The notes: generated by a model not told the origin, from the letters alone. DNA of 34,574 nt from Pseudomonas sp. (GCF_030684895.1 NZ_JAUXXP010000002.1:1-34574); one strand, 5' to 3'. Counted from the first letter of the stretch, positions 1 to 9,009 are shown. Program-made: numbers and translations.

Positions 1-1211
1 GCGCCGACCTTGGTTACGCGGAAACTGAAAGCGCCCGTCTTGTTGATCGTGCCACCGACGACCTCAGCCCCAGCGCCCTTCGACACGGGCACCGGCTCGC
101 CGGTGATCATGCTCTCGTCAACATAAGAGGTGCCCTCGACGACCTCGCCGTCGACCGGAATCTTCTCGCCCGGACGAACGAGCACGACGTCACCTGTCGC
201 CACTTGATCGAGCGCAATTTCTATCGCCTCGCCGTTGCGCTCGACACGCGCGGTCCTGGCCTGAAGTCCGACTAGCCGCTTGATCGCCTGCGACGTACGC
301 CCCTTGGCGCGCGCCTCCAGCATTCGTCCGAGCAGGATCAAGGTCACGATGACCACGGCAGCTTCGAAATAGACGTTGGCGGTACCTTGCGGGAGCACTT
401 TGGGGGTAAAGGTTGCAACCACCGAATAGCCGTAAGCCGCCACGGTGCCGAGCGAAACCAGCGAGTTCATATCGGGGGCACCGCGCAGCAACGCCGGTAC
501 GCCCTTTTGGAAGAAGCGTAGGCCCGGACCGATTAGCACAAGGGTGGCGAGCGCGAACTGGATATACCAGCTCGACTGCTGTCCTAGGAACCCCATCACC
601 CAATGGTGCATGGCGGGAATGAGGTGAGAGCCCATCTCAAGGATGAAGACTGGCAAGGTGAGGATGGAGGCGACAAGCAGATCGCGCCGCAGCGCTCGTG
701 CCTCGCTCTCACGACGCTCGGCGTCCTGATCGCCCGCAGTCGGCGTTTCGGCGGACAAGCGTCGGGACTTGTAACCCGCCTGTTCGACCGCTGCTTCAAG
801 GTCGGCCGTGGAGAGGCCCCCTGCAAGGTGGCGCACCCGTGCGCGCTCGGTCGCCAGGTTGACAGTGGCTTCAAGCACGCCAGGGACTTTTGCTAGCGCC
901 TTCTCAACCCGGCCCACACATGATGCGCAGGTCATGTCCTCGATCGCGAGCTCGGTGGTCTCTTCGCGAACGGTGTAGCCGGCGCTCTCGATGGCGCGAA
1001 CAGCCGCCTGCGGGTCGGCCAAACCCGTGAAAGTGATGTCGGCGCGCTCGGTGGCCAGATTGACCGAGGCCATCTGCACGCCGGTGACCTCTTTCAGCGC
1101 GCGTTCGACGCGGCCTACACACGAGGCACACGTCATGCCTTCGACGGGCAGGCTCAGGCGAGTGACTGAGGACATGGATGGATTGACGTCTTGTTGGGCA
1201 ACGGAAGCCAT
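1..1211 (-). CDS. copA: Copper-translocating P1B-type ATPase, 5' part only (runs off left edge)
   Basis: The minus-strand frame is open from an ATG at 1211 to the window edge, giving 403 codons without a stop. The product is an inner-membrane pump that exports Cu(I) from the cytoplasm. Two N-terminal heavy-metal-associated domains are visible, each with the motif MTCASC (about residues 27 and 95). They are followed by the first transmembrane helices and an actuator domain containing the TGEP loop near the visible end. The phosphorylation (DKTGT) and CPC motifs would lie beyond position 1. The start is supported by AAGGGA about 8 bases upstream. A MerR/CueR-type promoter lies just upstream (1244-1274). 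It differs from the second copper ATPase in this window, which has YHS and HMBD modules instead of HMA domains. Family is sure; whether the gene is complete cannot be seen. Confidence 0.93.
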   Translation of the reverse strand, partial: MASVAQQDVNPSMSSVTRLSLPVEGMTCASCVGRVERALKEVTGVQMASVNLATERADITFTGLADPQAAVRAIESAGYTVREETTELAIEDMTCASCVGRVEKALAKVPGVLEATVNLATERARVRHLAGGLSTADLEAAVEQAGYKSRRLSAETPTAGDQDAERRESEARALRRDLLVASILTLPVFILEMGSHLIPAMHHWVMGFLGQQSSWYIQFALATLVLIGPGLRFFQKGVPALLRGAPDMNSLVSLGTVAAYGYSVVATFTPKVLPQGTANVYFEAAVVIVTLILLGRMLEARAKGRTSQAIKRLVGLQARTARVERNGEAIEIALDQVATGDVVLVRPGEKIPVDGEVVEGTSYVDESMITGEPVPVSKGAGAEVVGGTINKTGAFSFRVTKVG

Positions 1212-1243
1212 TGAAATATCCCTTGAATGTTTCTGTTGAAGAG

Positions 1244-1274
1244 AGTTTCAAGCTTCCCCGTGTGGGAAGGTCAA
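1244..1274 (-). promoter_or_regulatory. CueR/MerR-type promoter of the left copA
   Basis: On the minus strand, -35 TTGACC (1274-1269) is separated by an over-long 19-base spacer from a possible -10 GAAACT (1249-1244). Inside the spacer is the inverted repeat CTTCCC-N5-GGGAAG (1253-1269 on the plus strand). A dyad within a stretched spacer is the hallmark of MerR-family activators such as CueR. The start codon is about 33 bases downstream of the -10. Confidence 0.7.
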
Positions 1275-1542
1275 GGCCTGTGGGCGATTTAATTCACTAC
1301 GCAGCAGTTCGAACTGCCGCCGGCACCGCCGCAGCCCGTATCAACCTCTGGGCAGAGCACGCACGCTACGAACTTTTGGGTGACAGCTGCTTGGCTCGCG
1401 CCTGTTCTGCATGTGCGAGCAGTTGTGCCGCTTTATCCGTCGCACCGTTGTGGCGTTCAGCAAAGCCTCGAATACCCGTAGCTCAATGAGAAAGAGCCGG
1501 TTAGCCCAACCCTGGCGACAAAAGACGAACGGCTGTTGCTCA
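1275..1542. other. Intergenic stretch without a supported gene
   Basis: No convincing gene is seen. On the minus strand a short open stretch ends at a stop at 1289-1291 and would encode a cysteine-rich tail (…CGGAGGSSNCC…). A second minus frame encodes about 37 helical residues ending at a TAG near 1366. Neither has a plausible start, so they may be debris of a metal-related gene. The cognate MerR-type regulator expected next to copA is absent. Confidence 0.4.
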
Positions 1543-1574
1543 AATGTCAGAAGAGTAATTAAATATCTGACATT
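1543..1574 (+). promoter_or_regulatory. Perfect 9-bp inverted repeat, probable autoregulatory operator
   Basis: AATGTCAGA (1543-1551) and TCTGACATT (1566-1574) are perfect inverted copies separated by 14 bases. They end 20 bases before the start of the AbiEi/DUF6088-type gene. The AT-rich spacer holds a possible -10 (TTAAAT, 1559-1564), with TTGCTC (1536-1541) as a possible -35. AbiEi antitoxins are known to repress their own promoters through inverted repeats, so this is the likely target of the next gene's product. Confidence 0.6.
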
Positions 1575-1594
1575 GATATGAGCCGAGCTTTCAT

Positions 1595-2200
1595 ATGCGA
1601 TCGATCCCGCAAGCGATCTTGGAACGCAGCCAATCCCTAAGCGAGGGTGGAGTTCTTGCGCCCAAAGAGTTTCTTCATCTTGGTAGTCGTGCGGCGGTTG
1701 ATCAGGCGTTTTGTCGCTTGGCTAAAGCCGGGCAACTGATGCGAATAGCGCGCGGTATTTACGTTGCGCCGGTGCGTGAAAAAGACCAGACCAGGGCCCC
1801 GTCGGCAGAGTCATTGGCGAAATCAATCGCTGCTCAGGGTAAGCAGTGCATCTCGCCCGATGGCGCACGGGCCGCGAAATCAATGGGGTTGACGCGAGCT
1901 GCTTCGACTAAAGAGGTGTACCTCACCACAGGGCGAAGTAAGCGGTTGGTAGTCGGCTCCCGGACAATTTACTTCCAGCACGCGCCCTACTGGCTGTTCT
2001 CCTTGGGGGCGACGCCAGCCGGGGATGCGCTCAGGGCGATGGCCTGGGCGGGCAAAGATCAGGCTGAAAATTCGGCCCAGAAACTTCGTAGACACTTAGC
2101 GAAGGTTGAGTGGGAAAGCCTAGGCTCGGTCCGTGCAAGCCTTCCCAGCTGGATGGCCACCGCCCTTGGCAGGGCCGCAGTGTTAAATGAATTGCGTTGA
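1595..2200 (+). CDS. AbiEi/DUF6088-type winged-helix protein (antitoxin-like regulator)
   Basis: A 201-residue protein. The N-terminal 55 residues fit the winged helix of type IV antitoxins of the AbiEi/DUF6088 group (…VDQAFCRLAKAGQLMRIARG…, then IYV). The C-terminal part fits the same family (PDGARAAKSMGLTR…EVYLTTGRSKRLVVGSRTI). In the known family the next gene is usually an AbiEii nucleotidyltransferase toxin. None is present here; the next gene, 104 bases on, encodes an AAA+ ATPase of an IetAS pair. An inverted repeat just upstream suggests autoregulation. I infer a repressor that has either lost its toxin or been recruited to control ietAS. Family assignment is from sequence pattern only. 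Confidence 0.8.
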   Translation: MRSIPQAILERSQSLSEGGVLAPKEFLHLGSRAAVDQAFCRLAKAGQLMRIARGIYVAPVREKDQTRAPSAESLAKSIAAQGKQCISPDGARAAKSMGLTRAASTKEVYLTTGRSKRLVVGSRTIYFQHAPYWLFSLGATPAGDALRAMAWAGKDQAENSAQKLRRHLAKVEWESLGSVRASLPSWMATALGRAAVLNELR

Positions 2201-2304
2201 ACTTCGGCCAGACACTGATTGCTTGTGTGAATAAAAGTTGACGTATTCAAGGTCAGAAGCGGGTCTTAACGATTAAACTAACCCCTACGGAAAGGTAGAT
2301 AACC
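2201..2304 (+). promoter_or_regulatory. Spacer upstream of ietA with operator half-site and RBS
   Basis: This 104-base spacer holds TTGACG (2238-2243, a possible -35) and GTCAGAAG (2252-2259). The latter repeats eight bases of the upstream operator's left arm (1546-1553). No good -10 is seen at standard spacing. The ribosome binding site is GGAAAGG (about 2290-2296). A second, weaker site for the same regulator is possible. Confidence 0.35.
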
Positions 2305-3288
2305 ATGGCTAGCGGCGAACAACTGAAAGCGCTTCTGCGCTCGCATATCAAGGGAGATGACACGCATTTCCTTGCCGTTGCTATGCAGATGGCGGCCCAT
2401 GAGGCTAAGCAAGGTCACGGGAAACTTGCAGAAGATTTGCGGGCTCTAATTGATTCGGCCAAGAAAAATCGTCTGCCTTCCGGGCAACCGGTGCCCATCG
2501 GCCAGCCTCGTGGCGAGCTGAGTAACCTGCTGTCAGTAGCTCTTCCACAGACCCGCTTTTCGGAAATGATCCTGGACGAGGCCACTCATGCCCGTCTTGG
2601 AAGAATCATTAATGAGCAGCGCAATTTCGAGAAGATTCGCGCACACGGTCTCTCCCCTCGCCGCAAGCTGCTTTTGGTTGGGCCGCCCGGTACCGGCAAG
2701 ACCATGACCGCCTCGGCGCTTGCCGGCGAGCTCGGGATTCCGCTGTACATCGTCCGCCTTGATAGCCTCATCACCAAGTACATGGGTGAGACCGCAGCCA
2801 AGCTGCGTCAGATTTTTGATGCCATTCGCGATACTCGCGGCATTTATTTCTTCGACGAATTCGATGCCATCGGTTCCCAGCGTGGTCTTGCCAACGACGT
2901 GGGCGAAATCCGTCGCGTCCTGAACAGCTTTCTGCAGATGATCGAGCAGGACCAATCCAACAGCCTGATCATCGCTGCCACCAATCACCCTGAAATTCTG
3001 GACTACGCCTTGTTCCGACGCTTCGATGATGTTATCGAATACGGACTGCCCAATCAGGAACAGACCAAGGCTGTGCTCAAGAATCGACTAGCGAACTTTT
3101 CCAAGTCGATTCGCAGCTGGGACAAACTCTGCAAGGTCGCAGAGGGGCTCAGCCATGCAGAACTTGCGAGGGCGGCAGACGACGCGATCAAGGACACGAT
3201 CATTCATGACCGTACCGAGATGGCGGTCAAGGACGTGGAAAGACACCTTGAAGAACGGAAGACTTTCCACGGGAGACGGCACTCCTAA
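2305..3288 (+). CDS. ietA: AAA+ ATPase of an IetAS-type system
   Basis: A 327-residue AAA+ ATPase. Walker A is GPPGTGKT (126-133), Walker B is YFFDEFD (181-187), sensor 1 is AATN (224-227), and the arginine-finger region is FRRFDD (237-242). The first 90 residues are a helical N-terminal part. The gene lies 17 bases upstream of a subtilisin-like protease gene, which is the diagnostic pairing. In Agrobacterium pTiC58 the AAA ATPase IetA acts as antitoxin to the protease IetS, and IetAS was later listed among anti-phage systems. The expected role is ATP-dependent restraint or activation of the protease. The symbol rests on domain pairing and order, not on an alignment. Confidence 0.82.
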   Translation: MASGEQLKALLRSHIKGDDTHFLAVAMQMAAHEAKQGHGKLAEDLRALIDSAKKNRLPSGQPVPIGQPRGELSNLLSVALPQTRFSEMILDEATHARLGRIINEQRNFEKIRAHGLSPRRKLLLVGPPGTGKTMTASALAGELGIPLYIVRLDSLITKYMGETAAKLRQIFDAIRDTRGIYFFDEFDAIGSQRGLANDVGEIRRVLNSFLQMIEQDQSNSLIIAATNHPEILDYALFRRFDDVIEYGLPNQEQTKAVLKNRLANFSKSIRSWDKLCKVAEGLSHAELARAADDAIKDTIIHDRTEMAVKDVERHLEERKTFHGRRHS

Positions 3289-3305
3289 CGTAGTTGAGCA
3301 TTTAG

Positions 3306-5825
3306 ATGACGGAATCGATCAACGGACAACGGCCTCACTTTCATCTCCAGGGACAGGGACTACCCGAACGGTTCCGATCCACAGCATCTGCAACACGAGA
3401 CCCTCGCTACCCCACGCCAAATCGAGGGGCTCATGGCGGAAAGCTACTCGCTCAACTCCAACATGTAAGCGGTCAGATGGCCTCTGCAGTTCAGCTGCAG
3501 CGCGAAGCATCTGAAAGGCAAATACGACAAGGAGACAGGCCTGAAGGTGGGTACGGCCTGCAAATCGAATTTCGGAGTGAGCCGGGTTACGCGCTCGCAT
3601 TTGAAGGCCTTGCCCGAGGCGCTCAGCACATTGAGCTCATGAACCTGCGTCATGACTCCGTCACGAATACTGACTTCGCCACGGTTTTCGTTCCAGATGG
3701 TCAGCTCAAAGCCTTTGAGAACCTCGTCAAGCAATACCTGGAGGTAGAGACCTCCAAGGGGAGTCCTCGCAACGCTCCGCTCCTGAATCCAATCCAAGAA
3801 ATCCGAGTCGCAGCTTTCAACGCCCTGTGGACTGATGATCCCGCAGTGTTGCCGCCAGATGAAAACGAAACCATTTGGTGGGAATTCTGGCTGCCTATCA
3901 GGGAAGGCCGTGAAGCAGTGCTGAACCGCTTTAAGTCGGTTGCCGAAGCATGTGGCTTTCATACATCCGAAAAAGTGCTGAAGTTTCCTGAGCGGACAGT
4001 CCTCAACGTTTTCGCCTCGCGAGCGGCCATCACTCGGTCACTCTTGCTGCTCAACGAAGTCGCCGAGATTCGTAGAGCCAAGGACACCGCCGAGTTTTTT
4101 GATGCCCTTGCGCCGCTAGAACAAAGAGAATGGGTCGAGAACCTGCTTGAGCGAACCACCCCCGCAGGGAACGACAGTATCCGCGTCTGCCTTCTAGATA
4201 CCGGAGTCAATCGGGGCCACCCACTCCTAGCTCATCACATTGACGCGAATGACCTTTACACCGTCAACCACAACTGGGGTGTTGCGGATACTACGGGTCA
4301 TGGCACACAGCTCGCAGGAATCGCCCTTTATGGTGATCTGTTTGACCCTCTCAATGGGCAGAACCCGATTTCGATCGAGCACCGCCTTGAGTCGGTAAAA
4401 TTGCTCCCCGCAGCCCAGGGAAATCAAAAGGAGCCCTACGGTGCGTTGATGATCGACGCCGTAACCCAACCGGATACCGCCAAGCCGGAAGTGCGCAGGG
4501 TCTACAGCATGGCGATCACCAGCCTCGACGACCGAGATCGCGGCCGCCCTTCCGCATGGTCAGCAGCAGTTGATGAGCTCGCATCCGACGTATTGGGAGA
4601 GAGGGCTAACCCTCGGCTGATCGTCGTGTCCGCCGGCAATGCGGACAAGAACCAGGCCACCCACTACCCGCATAACACCACCACTGACGGAATCCATGAT
4701 CCGGCCCAGGCCTGGAACGCACTGTGCGTAGGCGCTTACACCCAGAAGGTCACTATCGACCCTCCCAACCCTGGATTGCGCCCGATCGCTGCCGCAGGCA
4801 GCCTCAGCCCATACAGCACGACTTCGGGGACCTGGAGCAACTCGGCTTGGCCCTTGAAACCCGATGTAGTGTTCGAAGGAGGTAACCTGGCTACAGACGG
4901 GCAACAAGCATACACCGAGCCCTGTCTTTCCCTTGTCACCACGGCACACGAACCAGAACAACGGCTTTTGACGACGACCAGCGCCACCAGCGCAGCATCC
5001 GCGCTAGCAGCTCGCATGGCCGCACAAGTATCGACGAACTACCCACAGTTCTGGCCCGAGACTGTACGAGCTCTAATCGTGCACTCAGCTGAGTGGCCTG
5101 ATCGTATGAGGCAGGATTTCCTTGCTGCTGGCACCAAGGCAGGCTACGAGAATCTGGTCAAGCACTGCGGATTTGGCGTACCAGATCTAAGTCGCGCCCT
5201 GTGGAGTGCCGGCGACTCCTTGACCATGATTGTCGAGGACCATCTTAGGCCGTTCATGAGGCAGGGCACCAAGCCGCCCACCGCGCGGGATATGCATCTT
5301 CATCTGCTTCCATGGCCGCAGCAGGAACTGCTCAACCTAGGCAACATCGAGGTGGAAATGCGGGTGACACTTTCCTACTTCGTAGAGCCAAACCCCGGCA
5401 TAGCCGAACGCGGTATCAAGGGGCGCTATCGCTACGAGTCGCATGGCTTGCGCTTCGATGTCAGCCGTCCAAACGAAGATCGTGACCAGTTCCGCCAGCG
5501 CATCAACAAGCGTGCACGGGATGAAGAGGAAGGTGGTTACCAGGGTGGCGGCTCAGATCCGAACTGGCTGCTCGGTACCCAGACAAGACATCGAGGCTCT
5601 CTCCACTCGGACATCTGGCGAGGCACTGCAGCTGAACTGGCAGGACGGGGAATGCTTGGTATCTATCCCGCACTGGGGTGGTGGAAAACGCTTGTTAAGC
5701 AGCAGCGATATGACGACACCGTAAGGTACAGCCTGGTGGTCTCGATCAAAACTCAGCAAACGGACGTTGACCTCTATGCGGCAGTGGAAACTCTGATCGA
5801 GGCACAGACAGCGGTACTGGTCTGA
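3306..5825 (+). CDS. ietS: Subtilisin-like serine protease of an IetAS-type system
   Basis: An 839-residue protein of the S8 (subtilase) family. The catalytic triad is visible as D298 (LLDTG), H332 (GHGT) and S562 (ATSAAS; the usual first Gly of GTS is Ala). About 290 residues precede the catalytic domain, and a 200-residue C-terminal region follows. There is no signal peptide, so it acts in the cytoplasm, as expected for a toxin or defence effector rather than a secreted protease. The start follows ietA by 17 bases with only a weak ribosome binding site, which suggests translational coupling. In the known system IetS is the toxin and IetA the antitoxin. All catalytic residues are present, so the gene looks functional. 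Its target is unknown. Confidence 0.85.
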   Translation: MTESINGQRPHFHLQGQGLPERFRSTASATRDPRYPTPNRGAHGGKLLAQLQHVSGQMASAVQLQREASERQIRQGDRPEGGYGLQIEFRSEPGYALAFEGLARGAQHIELMNLRHDSVTNTDFATVFVPDGQLKAFENLVKQYLEVETSKGSPRNAPLLNPIQEIRVAAFNALWTDDPAVLPPDENETIWWEFWLPIREGREAVLNRFKSVAEACGFHTSEKVLKFPERTVLNVFASRAAITRSLLLLNEVAEIRRAKDTAEFFDALAPLEQREWVENLLERTTPAGNDSIRVCLLDTGVNRGHPLLAHHIDANDLYTVNHNWGVADTTGHGTQLAGIALYGDLFDPLNGQNPISIEHRLESVKLLPAAQGNQKEPYGALMIDAVTQPDTAKPEVRRVYSMAITSLDDRDRGRPSAWSAAVDELASDVLGERANPRLIVVSAGNADKNQATHYPHNTTTDGIHDPAQAWNALCVGAYTQKVTIDPPNPGLRPIAAAGSLSPYSTTSGTWSNSAWPLKPDVVFEGGNLATDGQQAYTEPCLSLVTTAHEPEQRLLTTTSATSAASALAARMAAQVSTNYPQFWPETVRALIVHSAEWPDRMRQDFLAAGTKAGYENLVKHCGFGVPDLSRALWSAGDSLTMIVEDHLRPFMRQGTKPPTARDMHLHLLPWPQQELLNLGNIEVEMRVTLSYFVEPNPGIAERGIKGRYRYESHGLRFDVSRPNEDRDQFRQRINKRARDEEEGGYQGGGSDPNWLLGTQTRHRGSLHSDIWRGTAAELAGRGMLGIYPALGWWKTLVKQQRYDDTVRYSLVVSIKTQQTDVDLYAAVETLIEAQTAVLV

Positions 5826-5840
5826 TATCACGGGTTTCAA

Positions 5841-5872
5841 ATGAGGTCATGGCCCTGAAGCCATGACCTCAT
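5841..5872. terminator. Bidirectional hairpin between ietS and copZ
   Basis: ATGAGGTCATGGC (5841-5853) and GCCATGACCTCAT (5860-5872) form a perfect 13-bp stem with a 6-base loop. It lies 16 bases after the ietS stop and 41 bases beyond the convergent copZ stop. No strong T-run follows on either strand, so it may stabilise 3' ends rather than act as a classical terminator. Confidence 0.6.
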
Positions 5873-5913
5873 CGCTCGCAAAAGTTCGAGTTGATGGTGT
5901 CAAATGGAGTCGA

Positions 5914-6132
5914 TCACAACTCAGCCGGTTCTAACGCGCTGACCTGCGCGGTATAGCCCAGGTCCTGAATCACCTTGCGGATAGATTCTGCGGGTTCTTG
6001 GCTGTCTACCGATACCTTACCTGCAGCACGGTCAATCTCCACTTTTGCGGTTTCATCTACCGCCTGAATTGCCTTTGTGATTTTGCTGACGCAACTGCCA
6101 CAACCCATTCCTGATACCTGTAGAACAAACAT
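5914..6132 (-). CDS. copZ: CopZ-like copper chaperone (heavy-metal-associated domain)
   Basis: A 72-residue single-domain protein with the metal site GMGCGSC (residues 8-14). It has the beta-alpha-beta-beta-alpha-beta length of an HMA domain, and AESIRKVIQDLGY forms the last helix. Such chaperones bind Cu(I) in the cytoplasm and deliver it to the P-type ATPase, here encoded 157 bases upstream on the same strand. The usual MTCxxC motif is MGCGSC here, which still has both cysteines. The gene has its own CueR-type promoter (6174-6204). It converges with ietS. Confidence 0.9.
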   Translation of the reverse strand: MFVLQVSGMGCGSCVSKITKAIQAVDETAKVEIDRAAGKVSVDSQEPAESIRKVIQDLGYTAQVSALEPAEL

Positions 6133-6173
6133 AAATCACCTCGTTGGTTAGGCGGCATAGATGCCGTAACCTG

Positions 6174-6204
6174 AGCATCGACCTTGACACGATGGCAAGG
6201 TCAA
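6174..6204 (-). promoter_or_regulatory. CueR-type promoter of copZ
   Basis: On the minus strand, -35 TTGACC (6204-6199) and -10 GATGCT (6179-6174) are separated by 19 bases. Overlapping the spacer is ACCTTG-N9-CAAGGT (6181-6201), matching the known CueR box arrangement closely. This gives copZ its own copper-induced transcription apart from the copA gene upstream. Confidence 0.8.
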
Positions 6205-6289
6205 GCTTGTTTTTTAGCGCTGGTAGATGTCTTTTCGGAGTTGATGCAATTACTGATACCTGTCGACTGGCTTTAGATTCACGTTCATT

Positions 6290-8656
6290 TCAGTCGATGC
6301 GGATTTTCCGCAGTCTCAATGCGTTGAATACAACCGATGCTGAACTGACGCTCATAGCCAATGCCGCAATCATGGGCGACAGCAAGTGGCCAGTCAGGGG
6401 ATAAAGCACCCCTGCAGCGAGTGGAATTCCCATGGCGTTATAGATGAAGGCAAAGGCTAGGTTCTGCCGCATGTTTTTTACCGTGGCCACGGACAGTGTT
6501 CTTGCCCGTAAGATGCCCATCAGATCACCTTTGACCAAGGTCACCTGAGCACTGTTCATCGCCACATCTGTACCGGTTCCCATCGCAATACCCACATCGG
6601 CACGAGCCAGCGCAGGTGCGTCGTTGATGCCATCGCCAGCCATGGCTACTCGGCGGCCATAGCTCTGCAGGTCGGCAACCAACTTTTCCTTGTCCTGAGG
6701 TTTAACCTCGCCATGGACTTCTTCAATACCCAACTCCCTGGCTACCGCCCTTGCGGTAGTAAGCCCATCGCCAGTGGCCATGATGACTTTCACATCGACC
6801 TCTTGAAGCCTGGTAACTGCTTGTTTGGAGGTCGGTTTGATCGGATCGGAGACAGCCAGAAGTCCTGCCAGAACGCCATCCACCGCCAAGAAGACAATGC
6901 TAATGCCCTCTAGGCGGAGCTGCTCTGCCCGGTTACTCAGAGGGGTGGCATCTACTCCGGCGTCTGCCATCAATGCTGTATTACCCAATTGCAGCTGCCG
7001 ACCTTCCACTTGGCCGCGCACGCCGATGCCGGAGCCCGACTCGAAAGAGTCCGGCTTGGCCAACTCAATACCCTGGGTGCGGGCGTAATCAACGATCGCA
7101 TGGGCCAGCGGATGCTCACTGCCTTGATCAAGGCTTGCAGCCAATCGCAGCACCTCGTTCGGTTCGAATGGGCCGGCACCCTCTGCGCTATGGAATACAG
7201 GCCGTCCCTCGGTCAGCGTGCCGGTTTTGTCGACGATCAGCGTATCGATCTTGCACAGGTTCTCAATGGCACTGGCATCGCGGAACAAGACACCACTGGT
7301 TGCAGCCTTGCCAGTCGAAACCATCACCGACATAGGGGTCGCCAGACCCAGTGCACAGGGACAGGCGATGATCAGTACGGCAACCGCGTTGATCAGACCA
7401 AATACCCAGCCCGACTCCGGACCGAACAAGCCCCAGCCGAAGAACGTGAGGATCGCGATGGCGATCACGCCAAGCACGAAGTAGCCCGCTACGGCATCAG
7501 CCATACGCTGCATGGGTGCCTTGGAGCGCTGTGCTCTGGCGACCATCTGCACTATTTGGGACAACATGGTGTCGGCTCCCACCTTCTGCGCCTGCATGAC
7601 CAGGCTACCGTGGGTATTCATGGTCGCGCCAATCAGCGTATCGCCAACGCGCTTGGTCACCGGTAGCGGTTCGCCGGTCAGCATGGCTTCATCGACGGCG
7701 CTTTCGCCTTCGAGAACTGTGCCGTCCACCGGAACTTTCTCGCCGGGACGTACTCGCAGATGGTCGCCCAGGTGCACATGGGTCAACGGAATATCTTCTT
7801 CCAAGCCGTCGGGTTTGATGCGTCGCGCGGTTTTGGGTGCCAGGCCCAATAGCGATTTGATGGCAGCTGAGGTTTGTGAGCGAGCCTTGAGTTCGAGCAT
7901 CTGGCCCAATAACGTCAGCGAGATAATTACCGCCGCAGCTTCGAAGTAGACACCAATGCGCCCGTCCTGGAAAAAGGCTTGGGGGAACAGCTGTGGGGCC
8001 AGGGTCGCGGCAACGCTGTAGAGGTAGGCTGCCGCTGTGCCGAGGCCAATCAATGTCCACATATTTGGGCTGCGATGGCGGATCGAGTCGATGCCTCGGG
8101 CAAAGAATACCCAGCCGCCCCAGAGTGTCACAGGCGTCGCCAAGGCAAGCTCTACCCAGTTCTGCGTTGCGCCATGGAATAGCGTTAACGAGTGGCCTGC
8201 CATAGCCAAGACAGTCACGATGATCGTGAGAGGGAGCGTCCACCAGAAGCGCCGGGAGAAATCCTTGAGTTCTGAATTCTCCTCTTCCTCTAATTCCGGG
8301 ATCACTGCCTCCAGGGTCATGCCGCAGATGGGGCAATTTCCAGGTTGTGGCTGACGTATTTCCGGATGCATCGGGCAGGTGTACTCCGCAGATCCAGAGG
8401 CTCCAGGTGCGGTAAGCGGGGTTTCATGATGTATATGTTCATGATGCTGGGGACGGTGTATGTAGCGGGTAGGGTCTGCGCGAAACTTCTCCTGGCATTT
8501 GGCGCTACAGAAAAGGTATGTCTGGCCTTCGTGGCTTTCAGTGAATTGGCTGTCTGGCTTGACGACCATGCCGCACACCGGATCGTGCTGACTTCCATGC
8601 TGGTCTTCCTGATGCTTGGAATGTTCATGGTCGAGATGGCACTGGGTGGTGTGCAT
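6290..8656 (-). CDS. copA: Copper-translocating P1B-1 ATPase with YHS and HMBD N-terminus
   Basis: A 788-residue inner-membrane Cu(I) exporter. In order: a His-rich head, a YHS domain (about 24-68, DPVCGM and FCSAKC), a heavy-metal-binding domain (92-115, YTCPMHPEI and CPICGM), membrane helices, TGEP (327-330), the copper-selective CPC (432-434), DKTGT (476-480), SEHP, GDGIND, and C-terminal helices with the YN and MSVSS signatures of P1B-1 pumps. The frame is open further upstream, but the start at 8656 is preferred. It has AGGAAG in front, begins 5 bases after the DUF2933 gene, and leads into a typical His-rich N-terminus. It forms an operon with the DUF2933 gene. Ag(I) could also be a substrate. 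Confidence 0.95.
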   Translation of the reverse strand: MHTTQCHLDHEHSKHQEDQHGSQHDPVCGMVVKPDSQFTESHEGQTYLFCSAKCQEKFRADPTRYIHRPQHHEHIHHETPLTAPGASGSAEYTCPMHPEIRQPQPGNCPICGMTLEAVIPELEEEENSELKDFSRRFWWTLPLTIIVTVLAMAGHSLTLFHGATQNWVELALATPVTLWGGWVFFARGIDSIRHRSPNMWTLIGLGTAAAYLYSVAATLAPQLFPQAFFQDGRIGVYFEAAAVIISLTLLGQMLELKARSQTSAAIKSLLGLAPKTARRIKPDGLEEDIPLTHVHLGDHLRVRPGEKVPVDGTVLEGESAVDEAMLTGEPLPVTKRVGDTLIGATMNTHGSLVMQAQKVGADTMLSQIVQMVARAQRSKAPMQRMADAVAGYFVLGVIAIAILTFFGWGLFGPESGWVFGLINAVAVLIIACPCALGLATPMSVMVSTGKAATSGVLFRDASAIENLCKIDTLIVDKTGTLTEGRPVFHSAEGAGPFEPNEVLRLAASLDQGSEHPLAHAIVDYARTQGIELAKPDSFESGSGIGVRGQVEGRQLQLGNTALMADAGVDATPLSNRAEQLRLEGISIVFLAVDGVLAGLLAVSDPIKPTSKQAVTRLQEVDVKVIMATGDGLTTARAVARELGIEEVHGEVKPQDKEKLVADLQSYGRRVAMAGDGINDAPALARADVGIAMGTGTDVAMNSAQVTLVKGDLMGILRARTLSVATVKNMRQNLAFAFIYNAMGIPLAAGVLYPLTGHLLSPMIAALAMSVSSASVVFNALRLRKIRID

Positions 8657-8661
8657 TGGGC

Positions 8662-8907
8662 TTACTTCCTGTTGTCGTCCTTGGGAGTATCGGTCTCGCT
8701 GCGATGGGAATGTCCACCGTGGTTGTGGCCGAACATGTGCATCAGCGGGCACAGCAGCAGAATCAAGTAAGGCAGTGCCTGGGAGATGTGACCAAAATGC
8801 TCGCGGGCCACATAAAAAACGCCGATGACAGCCAACATGATCAGCGCAATGCCAGTTTTGCTTTTCCAAAATGGCAATTCAGAGCCTGTGTGGTGGGAGT
8901 GGTCCAT
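8662..8907 (-). CDS. DUF2933 small membrane protein
   Basis: An 81-residue protein starting MDHSHH at 8907, with GAGGATCG in front. Two hydrophobic segments (about residues 16-33 and 42-58) are followed by a His-rich tail ([12 protein letters not shown]). This fits DUF2933, a family I recall next to copper and silver efflux genes. The His-rich ends suggest metal contact, but no activity is known to me. The gene is the first of a two-gene operon with copA (5-base gap). A longer start at 8958 exists but lacks a ribosome binding site. Confidence 0.8.
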   Translation of the reverse strand: MDHSHHTGSELPFWKSKTGIALIMLAVIGVFYVAREHFGHISQALPYLILLLCPLMHMFGHNHGGHSHRSETDTPKDDNRK

Positions 8908-8981
8908 GGCTCGATCCTCGTTTGAGTTGAGGCAGTATTGGTGGGGTAGAATTGACAACAGTCTTTACTGCGCCCAAGCGA

Positions 8982-8995
8982 TTGACGTATATCAA
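8982..8995 (-). promoter_or_regulatory. Candidate ANR/FNR box upstream of DUF2933-copA
   Basis: The plus strand reads TTGAC-GTAT-ATCAA, one mismatch from the FNR/ANR consensus TTGAT-N4-ATCAA. Its centre is 81 bases upstream of the DUF2933 start. If it sits at -41.5, transcription would start near 8947. A weak -10-like TTCTAC (minus strand, 8951-8946) is not well placed for this. A short match can occur by chance. Confidence 0.45.
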
Positions 8996-9009
8996 TCCGA
9001 ACTCAATGA

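Noticed and set aside
190..1251. Open frames on both strands overlapping the left copA
   Set aside because: The minus-strand copA frame has two HMA domains and TGEP; the others are arginine-rich shadow translations.
8657..8869. N-terminal extension of the YHS-type copper ATPase to position 8869
   Set aside because: The extra 71 residues are the out-of-frame reading of the DUF2933 gene; the start at 8656 has a good ribosome binding site.
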